In this document: positions 23,050-34,765 of the stretch, piece by piece | Layout of the letters: each line of letters starts with the position of its first letter | Position numbering within the stretch: the stretch's first letter is position 1 | Assembly: GCA_003255025.1 (NCBI GenBank) | Contig: QANY01013250.1 | Location: 992,001-1,056,000 of the forward strand | Reading direction: 5' to 3' | DNA: 64,000 bases | Source of the DNA: Datisca glomerata | Lineage: Eukaryota; Streptophyta; Magnoliopsida; Cucurbitales; Datiscaceae | Program-made: the position numbers and the translations under genes | Notes under the pieces: model-generated | Seen by the model: the letters and a program-made list of their open reading frames with translations, nothing else | The model's database searches: none | Told to the model about the DNA's origin: nothing

Positions 23050-23937
23050 TGTTGTGAGTAAAGATGGAACAAGATGATTTTATTAACCAATGATTACAAG
23101 AAAATATGGAACGATTACAATGTAATTGCAACAAAAATGATTACAGAAAAATTTATTTGATCTAATAAACAAATAAAACAGAAAAATGATTACAGCAAAA
23201 TTAAGAACGGAAAATACGATGTAGATCGAGGATTGCTCGAAAGAAATGTCCTAAAGACAATAATCGTCCTCCATAAGGTGCTTGGAGACTACAATGAATC
23301 GTCTCTACAGGATACAATGATCTAAGGCAGAGTACAGCAGCCGATTACTCTTGACCCTCACAGAACTCCTTTTGTTTTTCTCTCAATATGCAGGATGCTT
23401 TGTCAACTGTTATTGTGTTCGTCTACTTCTAAAAAATGAATCTAATGATGCCCTATTCTATATATAACGTTCAAAGCTTGGAGAGCAAGCCAAACGTGTA
23501 GATAAATTAGAACCAAATTTTTAATGATATTGTGGGATAATGGAGAGATTTTGTGGGATAATGGAGATACTTTAATTATCTTCTGCAGATAATTACAGAT
23601 TCTATTTGGAGATATTTACTTCCTCTCCAAATAAATCAAATAAAATTTATCTAAAAATAAATCTTTTGATCGTACTGAAATGAGCCGGCCGGACGGCAAT
23701 GGCGGCGTGCGCGTGCGAAGGGAGGAACATGTACCATCTAGGTTCTCTCTTCCCCACAAAATGTGAGGTGCCTTTTGGGGATAACCCCAAGGCATGAATG
23801 TTGAGTTTATAAACCAAACATTCTATCCTTGAGTTTCTAATGTGGGACAAATTCCTACTCTATTTCACATCACACACTTTCATTTAATTTTTCAATCTTT
23901 TTTTAATTTTTCTTCTCTTCTTCTTTTCTCTCCAACA
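23050..23937 (-). repeat. Copia B 5' LTR
   Basis: 888 bp, same ends as the 18217 LTR. On the element strand it is followed by ATCTAAAGACAAT, not the usual iMet site (see the half-tRNA finding). Confidence 0.9.
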
Positions 23938-23942
23938 CAATT

Positions 23943-24015
23943 ATCAGCAAAATGGTGCTTACAATAAAGGTTAATTAGCAGCCAAAACGACCGAGTCTAA
24001 AAAAATGATAACTTA
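23943..24015. repeat. MULE right terminal inverted repeat, middle piece
   Basis: 73 bp between copia B and copia A. Its reverse complement includes TCGGTCGTTTTGGCTGCTAA, matching TCAGTCGTTTTGGCTACTAA at about 16088-16107. Confidence 0.75.
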
Positions 24016-24565
24016 TATTAGGATGTGTGAATGAAAATTGGCTTGTTGGAGTATTTGTTCCATAAAGTTTAGAAACTTCAATTAATTTTGGAACCAATTT
24101 AATTTATTAAATTGTAATTAAGTTTCCAAGATATATGATGAAAACAAATGACTATTGGTAAAATTAATTACCAATTTGAAGAGTCGTATTCTTTCAACTT
24201 TGCCGATTTTCTATAAATAGTGAAAATAACTTCCTTCTTCCTATTTTTTTGCATTCTCTAGAAATTAGAACATAATCATAAAAGGCCTTCTTCTTCCCTA
24301 CACAATTCCAAAGAGAGAGTATTGCATATTTTGGTTCGTTGTTCTTGTAATTTGAGTGCTACTACTGCGAGAGAAGAGTCGTTGCATTATGAAAGATAAC
24401 TGCTACAAAACCTATAGTACCATGAGGGGCAGAATTTCTCTTAAAGAGATAAAGTCTAACTCTAACCTCGGCTCATTTCAGATATTTGAAGTTTTAAGTA
24501 TTGTTGTAAGTTATTATTTTTCATTTTGTTGAGCTCACAATATCGTATCCATAATTTTTCTAACA
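24016..24565 (+). repeat. Copia A 5' LTR
   Basis: 550 bp with the TATA box TATAAATAG at 24212-24220, paralleled by TATAAATGG in the 3' LTR. Directly after the LTR comes ATCTTAAGACAAAT, the presumed primer site. Confidence 0.88.
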
Positions 24566-24805
24566 ATCTTAAGACAAATTTGTTCATCTCTGTGACAGTG
24601 CATCAGTGTTCAATTATCCTCTTAACTTATATGGCTTTGAGTATTTTGTTTGCACCGTTTGAAAAGAAAAAGGAAACCTTTTGTTGTCCAATGATTTCAC
24701 GTATTGGTTAATGCTTCCCCGTGACCGTTGTTGCATATGTATTAGCCATTTAAAGGTTGCAACGTTTGAAACAAGTGTCTTCATGCGGTAATGTTGCATG
24801 TTTTG

Positions 24806-27102
24806 TGTAACACTACAACTAACCTTGTATTTATTTATGTGCTATGTCAATTATTGATTTAATTGTCATGATTATTTGAGTTAATTGTCATCATTATTTG
24901 ATTTAATGTTTTGGTATGAATTAATTTAACGCTTTACAGATGAATGTTTCGAGGAGCTATAACGATTCAAATATGCTTAGACTAAATTTTGAAGTAATTG
25001 ATATTATTTCTCATAAATTTTTATATATAATGATAATTAATGAGTAATTGTACAGATATTTATATTTAGTATGATAACAGTCCTAGATTTTATTTACTTA
25101 AATTAGATAAATTTGTCTAGTTATTTAGAAATTAATTTCCCGTAACCCGTTTAAAAGAAAAGAGGTAAAGAAAGTCGAAATGGTTACAACTTTCCTAAGT
25201 CATTTTCTTTCATTCGGTGGTTCTCAAAAAACAGCACCCTCAAATCTATTTTCTTAACTCTTTGAGCCGTCGTTTAATAGGAGATTAATTAGAAAACTTT
25301 GCTTCTTACGGCTGTAACTTTACAGCCATACCTCACTCTAATTCCAGCATATTTTAGTCACTATTGTTCTTCATATACTGAGCATATAAACAAAATCCAG
25401 CTTGCTGCGTTGCTTATCCAACAGCTTAATGTTTTGTAATTTGTCTACAGTAGAGAACGAGTGTGGGCTTGGTAAGTTTCTTTAGATATTTTCTTTACTA
25501 TAGAATACATGCTTTTATCAAGTTATATTTTTATTGGCTTTTACAAATAAAAACATGGAGAACATGTTATTATTATTTTAGAAAAATATAAGTCTTTTTA
25601 CAAGTTAGATTGAAATTCTTAAGCTCTGATTTTGAGTGGAATTTTCCTACTGTAATGGGCAGAGCCAACCTCAAAGTCTTAAAAAACAAACTTTGTTTTC
25701 ATGTTGTATTTGATTCGGACCAAGAACAAAATAGGATTTACTCTTGCATTAAATAGTTTAAATATCAATTCATGTTTTTCATGAATACTAAAGCATTTTT
25801 GCCGAATATGAGTTTACAAGCTAGGATCTTAAGGTGATCCAAGACTGGGCTCTAAGCAAATTGTTTGTTTACTTTGATTATGTCTCGTGGTTATTCTTTA
25901 GTATTATAGTTTCATTAGGATTAAATATACTTGACTTTGTAATTATTTTTCAATGACAATGTGAAACTGATAAAATATTTTAATGTGTAAAATGTAATAG
26001 TTTGGCACTTTAAGCATTGACCACTCAAAACATTATCTATTCATTATATTGGTTTTGCTAAGTACGCCATGTAAGTAGAATGTTACACATACTCGAATGC
26101 TTTTGTCATACTCTGAAAAATCATGGGTAAATTGTATGTTGTTGTGCTCTTGTTGTTTCCTTACATGTAAACGTCATATAAGTGATGATTTAAGTGTGAT
26201 TGAGATCTTGATTGTATATTATCGTGTTGTTCATGATGTGTATATGTTTTCCTTATGGTATTGAATAAGAATAATAAAGAACATATATAAATAAAAGTTT
26301 TAAAAGACTAGGTCTATGTTTATGCCATGAAATGGGTGAGTTGAAAATGGGACGTGGGGAATCAGCAGACCCGATAATGTTTAACGGTTAATGTTAATGA
26401 ATGATCATTTAACTTGTCCAAGAATTTGATAGTTGAAACGGTTTATGTAATAATGGTTCACTGCGTCTAATTGACTAAATATTACATAAGTGAGCTCGCG
26501 AATAATGTAAAGAAAGGAATGGAATGAAAAAAGTAAAGGAAAGTATATGATCAAAAGAATGCATGGAAAGAACGTAACGAAAAATGTAATGCTAAAGCAA
26601 CAAAATTAATGTAATAAAGTGATATATAAAGTATACGTCAAACATAATGTTTTTGTTAATGATTAAAAATAGATTTGATGCGCATGTGTTTATTATGTAT
26701 GTGTAAAATTTTGTTTTTTGAGTATATTTTATACTCACTCTATTTTATAATAAAGTTTTAGAAGATGATGAATGATGGAGATAAATATGAAGGGTCTGGT
26801 TAAGCGTTCTGGCACGAGACGAGAAACTAAGTTTAATTAGTTGAGTAACTTACTATTTTAAAGTTGATTTTAGTTTGTTATTTATGAAAGATCTACGAAA
26901 TATTATTTAAGTTTAATAAAGTTTTTCAATGAATTTCTTATCTTTAATTTTAGAAACGTGTTTGAGTTTTTTTTAATAAATGTGTTGTTTCATTAAATAC
27001 CACAAATCATGAATTGATTTTAAAAGAAAATTTTTTACCTAGCTTCCGCGTTATTTTTACAAAATTACCGAAGTAACCTCATGTGGTCTTCGGGGTGTTA
27101 CA
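24806..27102 (+). mobile_element. Gypsy-type solo LTR in the copia A leader
   Basis: Begins TGTAACACTACAACTAACC and ends CTTCGGGGTGTTACA, so the ends form the inverted pair TGTAACAC/GTGTTACA. Perfect 5-bp TTTTG duplications flank it (24801-24805, 27103-27107). 2297 bp, no internal retrotransposon domains, hence a solo LTR left by LTR-LTR recombination. Orientation is assigned by the GGGGTGTTACA end and is tentative. Confidence 0.82.
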
Positions 27103-27447
27103 TTTTGTTTTTGAGTTTATTTATTTAGTTTGGAGTATTGATCCATTACATCTTACATATATGTAGTGTAATATATATTGATGTTTTTACTATTGACCTG
27201 TGATGCGCACACTATGGTTTTATTCATATATAGTATCTCTTTAATTTCTTGTTGCCGTATAGTATAGTATCTCTCAATTTCTTGAATTGTGGCTTCAGTT
27301 GTTATAGATTATTATGCACCGATTGAATATTTAATTATTAATGTGTGTGTGTCTGTGTGTGTATATATATATATATATCAATGTTTGATATAGTAACTTG
27401 TGCTCTAGTGTATCACATACAAGTAATTTAAATTTCAATAAATATTC

Positions 27448-27500
27448 AGTACAATATAGGCACTGTATACGAGGCTTTTATACAGTGCCTATATTGTACT
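27448..27500. repeat. Perfect 22-bp hairpin in the copia A leader
   Basis: 27448-27469 and 27479-27500 are exact reverse complements (arm begins AGTACAATATAGGCACTG), separated by 9 bases CGAGGCTTT. The hairpin ends 31 bases before the gag ATG at 27532. In RNA it would fold into a stable stem in the 5' leader. Confidence 0.9.
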
Positions 27501-27531
27501 TATTCTTCTGTAATTAATTCGTTGACACTAA

Positions 27532-28290
27532 ATGGCTAGTAGTTCTATTGTCATCACTACCCCTATTCTGAGCCATACAAGTCATGGTGAGAAATTGGAG
27601 AAGTTTAATGGAACTGATTTTAAAAGATGACAACAAAAAGTGTGGCTGCTGTGGAAGCATGGAAACATGTTGATTTTTATGCAAAAATTGTATTCTCAAT
27701 GGTTTGGATAACACTTTGTATAATATGTATAGCCCAATAAAGACTGCAAAAGAGTTGTGGTAGTCTTTGGATACGAAATACAAAATGGAGGATGTCGGCA
27801 CAAAGAAATTCGTTGTTGGAAGGTTCCTCAAGTATAAAATGAAAGATTCAAAAACTTTCATGAGTCAAGTTCAAGAGATTCAACTATTCTTTCATGAGAT
27901 ACACGCTGAAAAAAATGATAATTAGCGAATCTTTTCAAGTGGTTGGTCTAATTGAAAAATTACCTCCATCTTGGAAAGAATTCAAAAATTATCTAAAGCA
28001 TAAACGTAAAGAAATGGGGCTTGAAGACTTGATTGTGAGATTGAGAATTGAGAAAGACAATCATATGTCTGAAAATAAATTAAGTAATTCTTAGGAGTCT
28101 AAGGCTAATATGGTGAAAAATAGGCAAAAAACCAATAAAAATAGAAAGCACTTCGGTTAAAGTGCGAATCAAAAGAAGTTCAAGAGATTCAAAGGAAATT
28201 GCTTTGTATGTAACAAGCCTGGTCACCAAGCCAAGGATTTTCACAATTGCAACGGAAATGAGAACTTAGAAAAGCAAATCACACTAGTCA
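27532..28290 (+). pseudogene. Copia A gag
   Basis: The ATG at 27532 opens MASSSIVITTPILSHTSHG, then EKLEKFNGTDFKR and a stop where the family has Trp. The coat domain continues at 27894-28094 (VVGLIEKLPPSWKEFKNYLK). The zinc knuckle near 28200-28245 reads CFVCNKPGHQAKDF, with Phe in place of the last Cys. Frameshifts and stops are present throughout. Confidence 0.85.
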
Positions 28291-28339
28291 TGTGACTGAG
28301 TGGCTGACCTTGATCTCTCCGATGTTGTTTCTGAAGTTA

Positions 28340-28660
28340 ATTTGGTAAGAAAACCTGATGAATGGTGAGTGGACATCAGAGCTACTCACCACATGTGCTC
28401 AAAAAAAATGTTCACTACATACGATGAGGTGAACCAAGCTGAGCAACTTTTTATGGGAAAGTCAACAGTGTCAAAGGTTGAAGGTCAAGGCAAAATTATA
28501 TTGAAGATGACCTCAGGCAAAGAGCTAACTCTTAACAACGTGCTTCATGTTCTTTTTATCAGGAAAAATTTAGTTTCAGGATCATTGTTGAGCAAAAGTG
28601 TTTTTAAATTGGTTTTTGAGTCTTATAAGTTTATACTTTCTTAGAATGGGGTTTATGTTG
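28340..28660 (+). pseudogene. Copia A protease
   Basis: [17 protein letters not shown] corresponds to the copia aspartic protease active site (family W--D-S/T-GA--H). The catalytic triad Asp-Ser/Thr-Gly reads Asp-Ile-Arg, so it is inactive. [20 protein letters not shown] follows as in family members. The frame is open for 91 residues. Confidence 0.8.
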
Positions 28661-29444
28661 GCAAAATATATCTTAGTGATGGTTTATTTAAAATAAATGT
28701 ATTGACTATTGCACGTACAACTATTAATAATAAAATAAGTTATTATGTTTATTTGCTTGAGTCTTGTAATGTTTGGCATGCTAGATTAGGTCTTGTTAAT
28801 TATAACACACTGCGTAGATTAGTCAATTTAAAATTAATTCAGAAAGTGACTATTGATCCAAGTCATAAATGTGAAATTTGTGTTGAATCAAAATCAACGA
28901 GAGCTCATTTTCATCCATAGAAATGAGTATCGAGCCTCTAGAGTTAATTCACAAATATATCTGTGATTTAAAGTATGTGCAAACTAGATGTAAAAAGTTT
29001 TTATTACTTTTATTGATGATTGCACAAGATATTGTTATGTGTACTTGCGAATAAGCAAGGATGAAGCCTTAGAAATGTTCAAACATTGTAAAAAAATGAG
29101 GTTCAGAATCAACTTAGCAAAAAGATTAAGATTTTAATAAGCGACAGAGGAGGTGAATATGAATATCCTTTTCAGGGATTTTGTTCTGAACATGGTATTA
29201 TACACCATACTACCACTCCTTATTCACCTTAACAAAATGGTATTGTCAAACGCAAGAACCGTACATTGAAAGAAATGATGAATGCTATGTTGATAAGTTA
29301 TGGTATACCATAAAATTTGTGTGGGGAAGTGTTACTTTGTGCAAATCATATTCTCAATAAATTACCTCATAAGCAAACATACAAGACACCATATGAGTTG
29401 TGGAATGAGGGAAAATTTCTTATAAATACTTAAATGTGTGGGGG
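28661..29444 (+). pseudogene. Copia A GAG-pre and integrase core, cut by gypsy insertion
   Basis: 28702-28920 gives NVWHARLGLVNYNTLRRLVN and HKCEICVESKSTRAHF, the His/Cys linker domain. 28930-29440 carries integrase core blocks with stops, including ISDRGGEYEYPFQG and TTTPYSP-QNGIVKRKNRTL (Glu of VER replaced by Lys). The gypsy element interrupts the WG-CLAKV motif at 29444/34766. Confidence 0.85.
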
Positions 29445-32426
29445 TGTAATATCCCGATCCTTCGTAAATGAGCATTTTTGTAAAATTGATTTAAAAGATA
29501 AAGTGATTTTAAATTTTGATTTTAATAAGTGATTATTTGTAATTTTTGGTAAAATAATTTTAATTATATATGATTTAGTTTAAAATTCAATTTTTTAATT
29601 TTAAAATATTTTTATTTTATATTATAAAACTTTAGTCCACTCACACCATATGCTTATGTATACCCTAGTTTTACCCTAACCTTATGTTTTTACATGATTC
29701 GGCAATCTCACCCTCAATTAAAAACCACTCACACTATATGCAGATACACACTAAGTTAGCCCTAACCTAATATATATATATATATATTCCAAAACTTCTT
29801 CTTCTAACCCAACTCTCTCCTCTCCCTCGCAGCCTCTCACCTCGTGCAGCCACCTGCAGGCCAGCGATTCTTCTTCTTCGTTGGTCTCTCTCTAATTGAA
29901 TTTGGGTAATCTTCTTCTCTTTCTTTCTTTATTTCTTTCTTTAATCTCTTTCTCTCTCTGTTTTTGTCTCTCCCTCTCGTCCTTGCTTCGTCTCCCTCCC
30001 TCTCTGTTTTTGTCTATGTTCTTTCGGTCCCTCTCTCTCTTTCATCTTCATCTCTGTTTCTTCCCCCTCTATTTCGTTTTCCATCTCTTCTCTATTTTAC
30101 TGTTTAATGGCTGCTCTCTCTCTCTCGGTCTTTCCTCTTCCCTCTTTCTCCTTCTGTTTCTCTCTCCCAATTTCTTTCTTCTTCTCGTCTTTCTCTGTCT
30201 CTGTCTTTTCTCTCTCCCTCTGTTTCCCTTCCTCTCACCCTCTGTTTCTCTCTATCTATCTTTGTCTCTCTCTGCTTCTCTCTACATCCCCCTCTCTCTT
30301 CCCCTCTCAGATTCCCTCACTGTTTTTCTTCCTCTCTTTGTTTCTCTCTCCTTCTCGTTTTCTCTCTCTGCTTCTCTCTACATCCCTCTCTCTCTTCCCC
30401 TCTCAGATTCCCTCACTGTTTTCTTCCCCTCTTTGTTTCTCTCTCCTTCTCATTTTCACTCTCTTTCTCTCTTCCCCTATTTGTTTTCTCGTGCTTTCGG
30501 TTCTGCAACTGGTTCTTGCACCTAGTTGCTCTGTCCCGAACTGGTTCAGTTTACTCGTATCGGCCTGAACCGGTCCATCAGATAAAATTGAACTGGACTG
30601 GTCCGAACCATCCCGGTCTGAACCATTTGACCCGAAGCTTTATCTTTTGACTCTGGACCTGATATATTATTTTCTGACCTCACTCAGACCCCTTCGCACT
30701 GTTTTAATTAATTCCCTTTTATTTTATGATATAAAAAAGTGTTTATATTGTTTTATTTACCGTTTTAATTAATTCTCTTTTATTTTATGATATTAAAAAT
30801 GTGTTTACATTGTTTTATTCCAAAACAATTTAGTGATTATATTTTTTGGATTTCAGGTCATTAATTGTTTAATTCATTCTTCCGTTTCAGGTAAGTGGGC
30901 TTATATAATGGTGTGACTCTCGTTGTTATAAATGTATATGCTTTGTGTAATTGAATTTATATCGTACTGTGACTCATGTGTGATAAATATATATGCTTGA
31001 GTAAGTGAAATTACATTATAATGTGACCCACGTGTGATAAATGTAATATTTGTTATTCTCACCAACTTTAATTGTCTATAAGCATGCTACGTTCATATAT
31101 ATGTTTGTTTAAATTGACTTATATAACGATGTGATTCTGATATTATAATCGTATCATGTATTTATTATCTGTTTAAGCATTTTTCAATAATTATTATATT
31201 TTGTTAACACTTTGGTAATTGATTATTGTTCAGTTATTAACGTGATTATCATGAGATAAATGTCTGAGTATGACTGATTTTACGTTAGTATGTTATCATG
31301 TTTGATTCTGTTATATGTATCAGTATGCATTACATGATTAATTTTTGTCATACGTTGGATTCTGCAAGTTATGAGGTTAATACATTCAAGTGGTTGTTAA
31401 GCAAAATATGAACTTAAGCATGACCTTTAATTAACAAGCAATCAGGACTGTTCACGTTATGTTCTCTTAAACGAATAAGGTGTCATCTGTTCATGTTTTG
31501 GTCATTCATTGGCTGTCATCTATAAATATTTTCCGTCACTCATGAGGTGCCATATGTTCACATTTTTCATCACCAATGAGTTCCATCTACTCTGTCGGCC
31601 GATGAGTGTCATTTGTTTCGTCGCCCGATGTGTGTCATCTATTTCGTCGCCCAATTTATCATGATGTATTTCAGTTAATGTGTGATCAGTTCTGATTAGA
31701 TTGTCAACTAGGGGATATGCCAAGACAAGATATGATTAAGATTGTTAAATGATTCTGTTTGAGACACGTGTTATCTTCGTGCTATGTTAAGCCATGTCAT
31801 GATCAAGTACGTTACTTTATTTCATTTATGTTATATGTCAAGTTCAGTTATGTTATGTCATGATTGCATTTATGACATGAGGATGTATGTTATTATGTGA
31901 GTTTGCTTACTAAGTATTTTAAAATACTCATTCCCCCACAGTTATTTATGATGCAGGTGGTGATGGTGAGCAGCATGAGTGAGAGACTTCCATAACCAGT
32001 TAGATCAGATGAATTTTATGTTTTCAATTTATTATTTGATTTAAAACTTAGGAAAACGTTTTCTGTTAAACTTGGTTATTCAAGTAGTTTATTTTACGTT
32101 ATGATTTTCTACGAATTATGATGAGTGAAAGTTTCATGAATTATAGATTTCAAGTTTTGAATTTATTTTAGAATTTAATTCAGTTTTTCAAGGTTTTATT
32201 GATTATGCATTTAAGACACTTTATCGCTTCCGCTATTTTATTATTAAGATTCCGATCATGGATAAGTTTAATGCTTCCGCTTTTTAAGGTCAGGGGTTTT
32301 CCATCATGGGATAATTAAGAATTTTCAATTTGAGAATTTTCTCAAAATTAGGGTTTGTTTCAAATTGGAGATTTTAAAATTATGAAATTACACGTATGTT
32401 TAACCCTCGGGGATCGGGGCGTTACA
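29445..32426 (+). repeat. Gypsy 5' LTR, full length
   Basis: 2982 bp. It contains a long pyrimidine tract (about 29805-30475), a CGGTTC/GGTCCGAACC-rich block (about 30520-30640), and a minisatellite of roughly 34-bp units (about 31476-31672). The same three parts occur in the solo LTR at 45561-48398; the first two also occur in the one at 55120-57457. Confidence 0.9.
31476..31672 (+). repeat. Minisatellite inside gypsy LTR
   Basis: Imperfect units built on GGTGTCATCTGTTC and TTTCGTCGCC-GATG, about 30-38 bp each. Counterparts lie at 33793-34012 and, inverted, at 46322-46545. The 33793 copy carries one additional unit relative to this one. Confidence 0.75.
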
Positions 32427-32668
32427 GTTTGGTATCAGAGCAATGGTTTTAGATTCTGTAGACTTTTCATAGTGAAAAATATGGCATCTCACCTACTCAG
32501 CTCCTCCATCACCTTACAAGTCTGGTACGTATGATATGTATGTTTTAATTATTGATTCAATATGACGTGCTTTAGTTTCATTATGACATGTTTGTTACGT
32601 ATATGTTATATTTGTGCAATAAGATTAGGCTTTTGGTAAGTCTTGAATTTTGGTGGGTAGTAGAGTAA

Positions 32669-33123
32669 TGGCTCCCCCTACGAGAAACAACAATCATGCA
32701 CCCCCCCCCCCAAATTTGGTGGTCTTTCGTCTGATCCATTGTTAGCTGACGATTAGATTGCAAGATTGGAACAGATATTCCAGTTTATGATGTGTTCTGA
32801 GATTCAAAAGGTTGTTTGTGCAAATTTTATGCTGACGCAGGAAGCTCAATAATGGTGGGAGCTCACACAAAGAGCTCATGATGTTGTGCATCATCCGATG
32901 ACTTGGGATCGGTTTAAGGAGTTGTTTTTCAAGAAGTATTTTCTGATCACCGTCAGAACGAGCAAGGAGGCCGAATTTCTTAGGTTAGTGCAAGGCAATA
33001 GGACTGTTGCTAATTATGAGAGAAAGTTTGAGGAATTATCTCGCTACGCCACGCATTACGTTGATAGCGAGATCAAGAAGGCTCACACGTTCGAAAGGGG
33101 AATTATCTCGCTACGCTACGCAT
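32669..33123 (+). pseudogene. Gypsy gag fragment
   Basis: ATG at 32669 opens MAPPTRNNNHAPPPPP, with an 11-base C run (32701-32711) that probably shifts the frame. From 32886 the frame reads MTWDRFKELFFKKYFLITVR, AEFLRLVQGNRTVANYERKF and EELSRYATHYVDSEIKKAHT, the core of the Ty3/gypsy retrotransposon gag domain (capsid). At 33097-33123 a 26-base piece of the same gag (GAATTATCTCGCTACGC) is repeated and then runs into LTR sequence. Truncated and non-functional. Confidence 0.85.
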
Positions 33124-34765
33124 TACATTGTTTTATTTCAAAACAATTTAGTGATTATATTTTTTGGATTTGAGGTTATTAATTGTTTAATTCATTCTTC
33201 CGCTTCAGGTAAGTGGGCTTATATAATGGTGTGACTCCCATTGTTATAAATGTATATGCTTTGTGTAAGTGAATTTATATCGTAATGTGACCCATGTGTA
33301 ATAAATATATATGCTTAAGTAAGTGAAATTACATTGTAATGTGACTCACGTGTGATAAATGTAATATGTGTTATTCTCATCAGCTTTAATTGTTTATAAG
33401 CATGTTACGTTCATATATATGATTGTGTAAATTGACTTATATAACGAAGTGATTCTGATATTATAATTGTATCATGTATTTAGTATATGTTTAAGAATTT
33501 TTCAATAATTATTATATTTGGTTAACACTTTGGTAATTGATTACTGTTCAGTTATTAATGTGATTATCATGAGATAAATGTCTGAGTGTGACTGATTTTA
33601 CGTTAGTATGTTATCATGTTTGATTCTGTTATATGTATCAGTATGCATTACATGATTAATTTTTGTCATACGTTGGATTCTATAAGTTATGAGGTTAATT
33701 CATTCAAGTGGTAGTTAAGCAAATTATGAACTTAAGCATTACCTTTAATTAGCAAGAAATCAGGACTGTTCGCGTTATGTTCTGTTAAACGAATGGGTTG
33801 TTATCTGTTCATGCTTTCATCACACATAAGGTATCATTTGTTCATGTTTTGGTCATTCATTAGGTGTCATCTGTAAATATTTTCCGTCACTCATGAGGTG
33901 CCATATGTTCACATTTTTCGTCACCTATGAGTGTCATCTGCTCTGTCGGTCAATGAGTGTCATCTATTTCGTCGCCCGATGTGTGTCATCTATTTTGTCG
34001 CCCAATTCGTCATGATGTGTTTCAGTTAACGTGTGATCAGTTCTGATTAGGTTGTTAACTAGGGGATATGCCAAGATAAGATATGATTAAGATTGTTAAA
34101 TGATTCTGTTTGAGACACGTGTTATCTTCGTACTATGTTAAGCCATGTTATGATCAAGTACGTTACTTTATTTCATTTATATTATACGTCAAGTTCAGTT
34201 ATGTTATGTCATTATTGCATTTATAACATGAGGATGCATGTTATTATGTGAGTTTGCTTACTGAGTATTTTAAAATACTTATTCCTCCACAGTTATTTAT
34301 GATGCAGGTGGTGATGGCGAGCAGTATGAGGAGAGACTGCCATAACCAGTTATTTTATGTTTTTAGTTTATGATTTGATTTAAAACTTAGGAAAACATCT
34401 TCTGTTAAACTTGGTTATTCAAGTAGTTTATTTTACATTATGATTTTCTACGAATTATGATGAGTGAAAGTTTCATGAATTATGGATTTCAAGTTTTGAC
34501 TTTATTTCAGAATTTAATTCAGTTTTTCGAGATTTTATTAATTATGCATTTAAGACACTTCATTGCTTCCACTATTTTATGATTAAGATTCCAATCATGG
34601 ATAAGTTTAATGCTTCCGCTATTTAAGATCAAGGGTTTTCCATCATGGGTAAATTAAGAATTTTCAATTTGGGGATTTTCTCAAAATTAGGGTTTGTTTC
34701 GAATTGGAGATTTCAAAATTGTGAAATTACACATATGTTTAACCTTCGGGGATCAGGGCGTTACA
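33124..34765 (+). repeat. Gypsy 3' LTR, 5'-truncated
   Basis: Corresponds to 30805-32426 of the 5' LTR. The junction lies at TTACATTGTTTTATT, a sequence shared by the gag duplicate and the LTR, so the deletion probably arose at this short homology. Confidence 0.85.

Larger units (their letters stand above)
18217..23937 (-). mobile_element. Copia B, structurally complete but decayed LTR retrotransposon
   Basis: LTRs at 18217-19118 and 23050-23937 are flanked by perfect 5-bp CAATT duplications (18212-18216, 23938-23942). Domain order on the minus strand is gag, protease/GAG-pre, integrase, reverse transcriptase, RNase H, which is Ty1/copia. The 3' purine tract reads ATGTGGGGGAT just inside the left LTR. 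Several stops and frameshifts interrupt the polyprotein. The two LTRs differ at 8 of about the first 132 positions, so the insertion is not recent. Confidence 0.93.
29445..34765 (+). mobile_element. Gypsy (Tekay/Del-like) element with truncated 3' LTR
   Basis: 5' LTR 29445-32426 (TGTAATATCCCGATCC...GGGGCGTTACA) is followed by the iMet-type primer site TTGGTATCAGAGC (32429-32441), a leader, the start of gag, then at about 33124 a second LTR lacking its first 1.36 kb and ending GGGCGTTACA at 34765. Pol is entirely absent. Flanks GGGGG and GGAGA are a degraded 5-bp duplication; together with the split WG|CLAKV motif of copia A they fix the insertion site. Confidence 0.88.

Noticed and set aside
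29896..30568. Long plus-strand open frames (up to 209 codons) rich in Ser, Leu and Phe
   Set aside because: They translate the pyrimidine tract of a gypsy LTR; two frames are open at once and the composition is low-complexity, so they are not genes.
31476..31672. Regularly spaced repeats suggesting a CRISPR-like array
   Set aside because: Units are directly adjoining and imperfect without distinct spacers, inside a plant LTR; it is a minisatellite.
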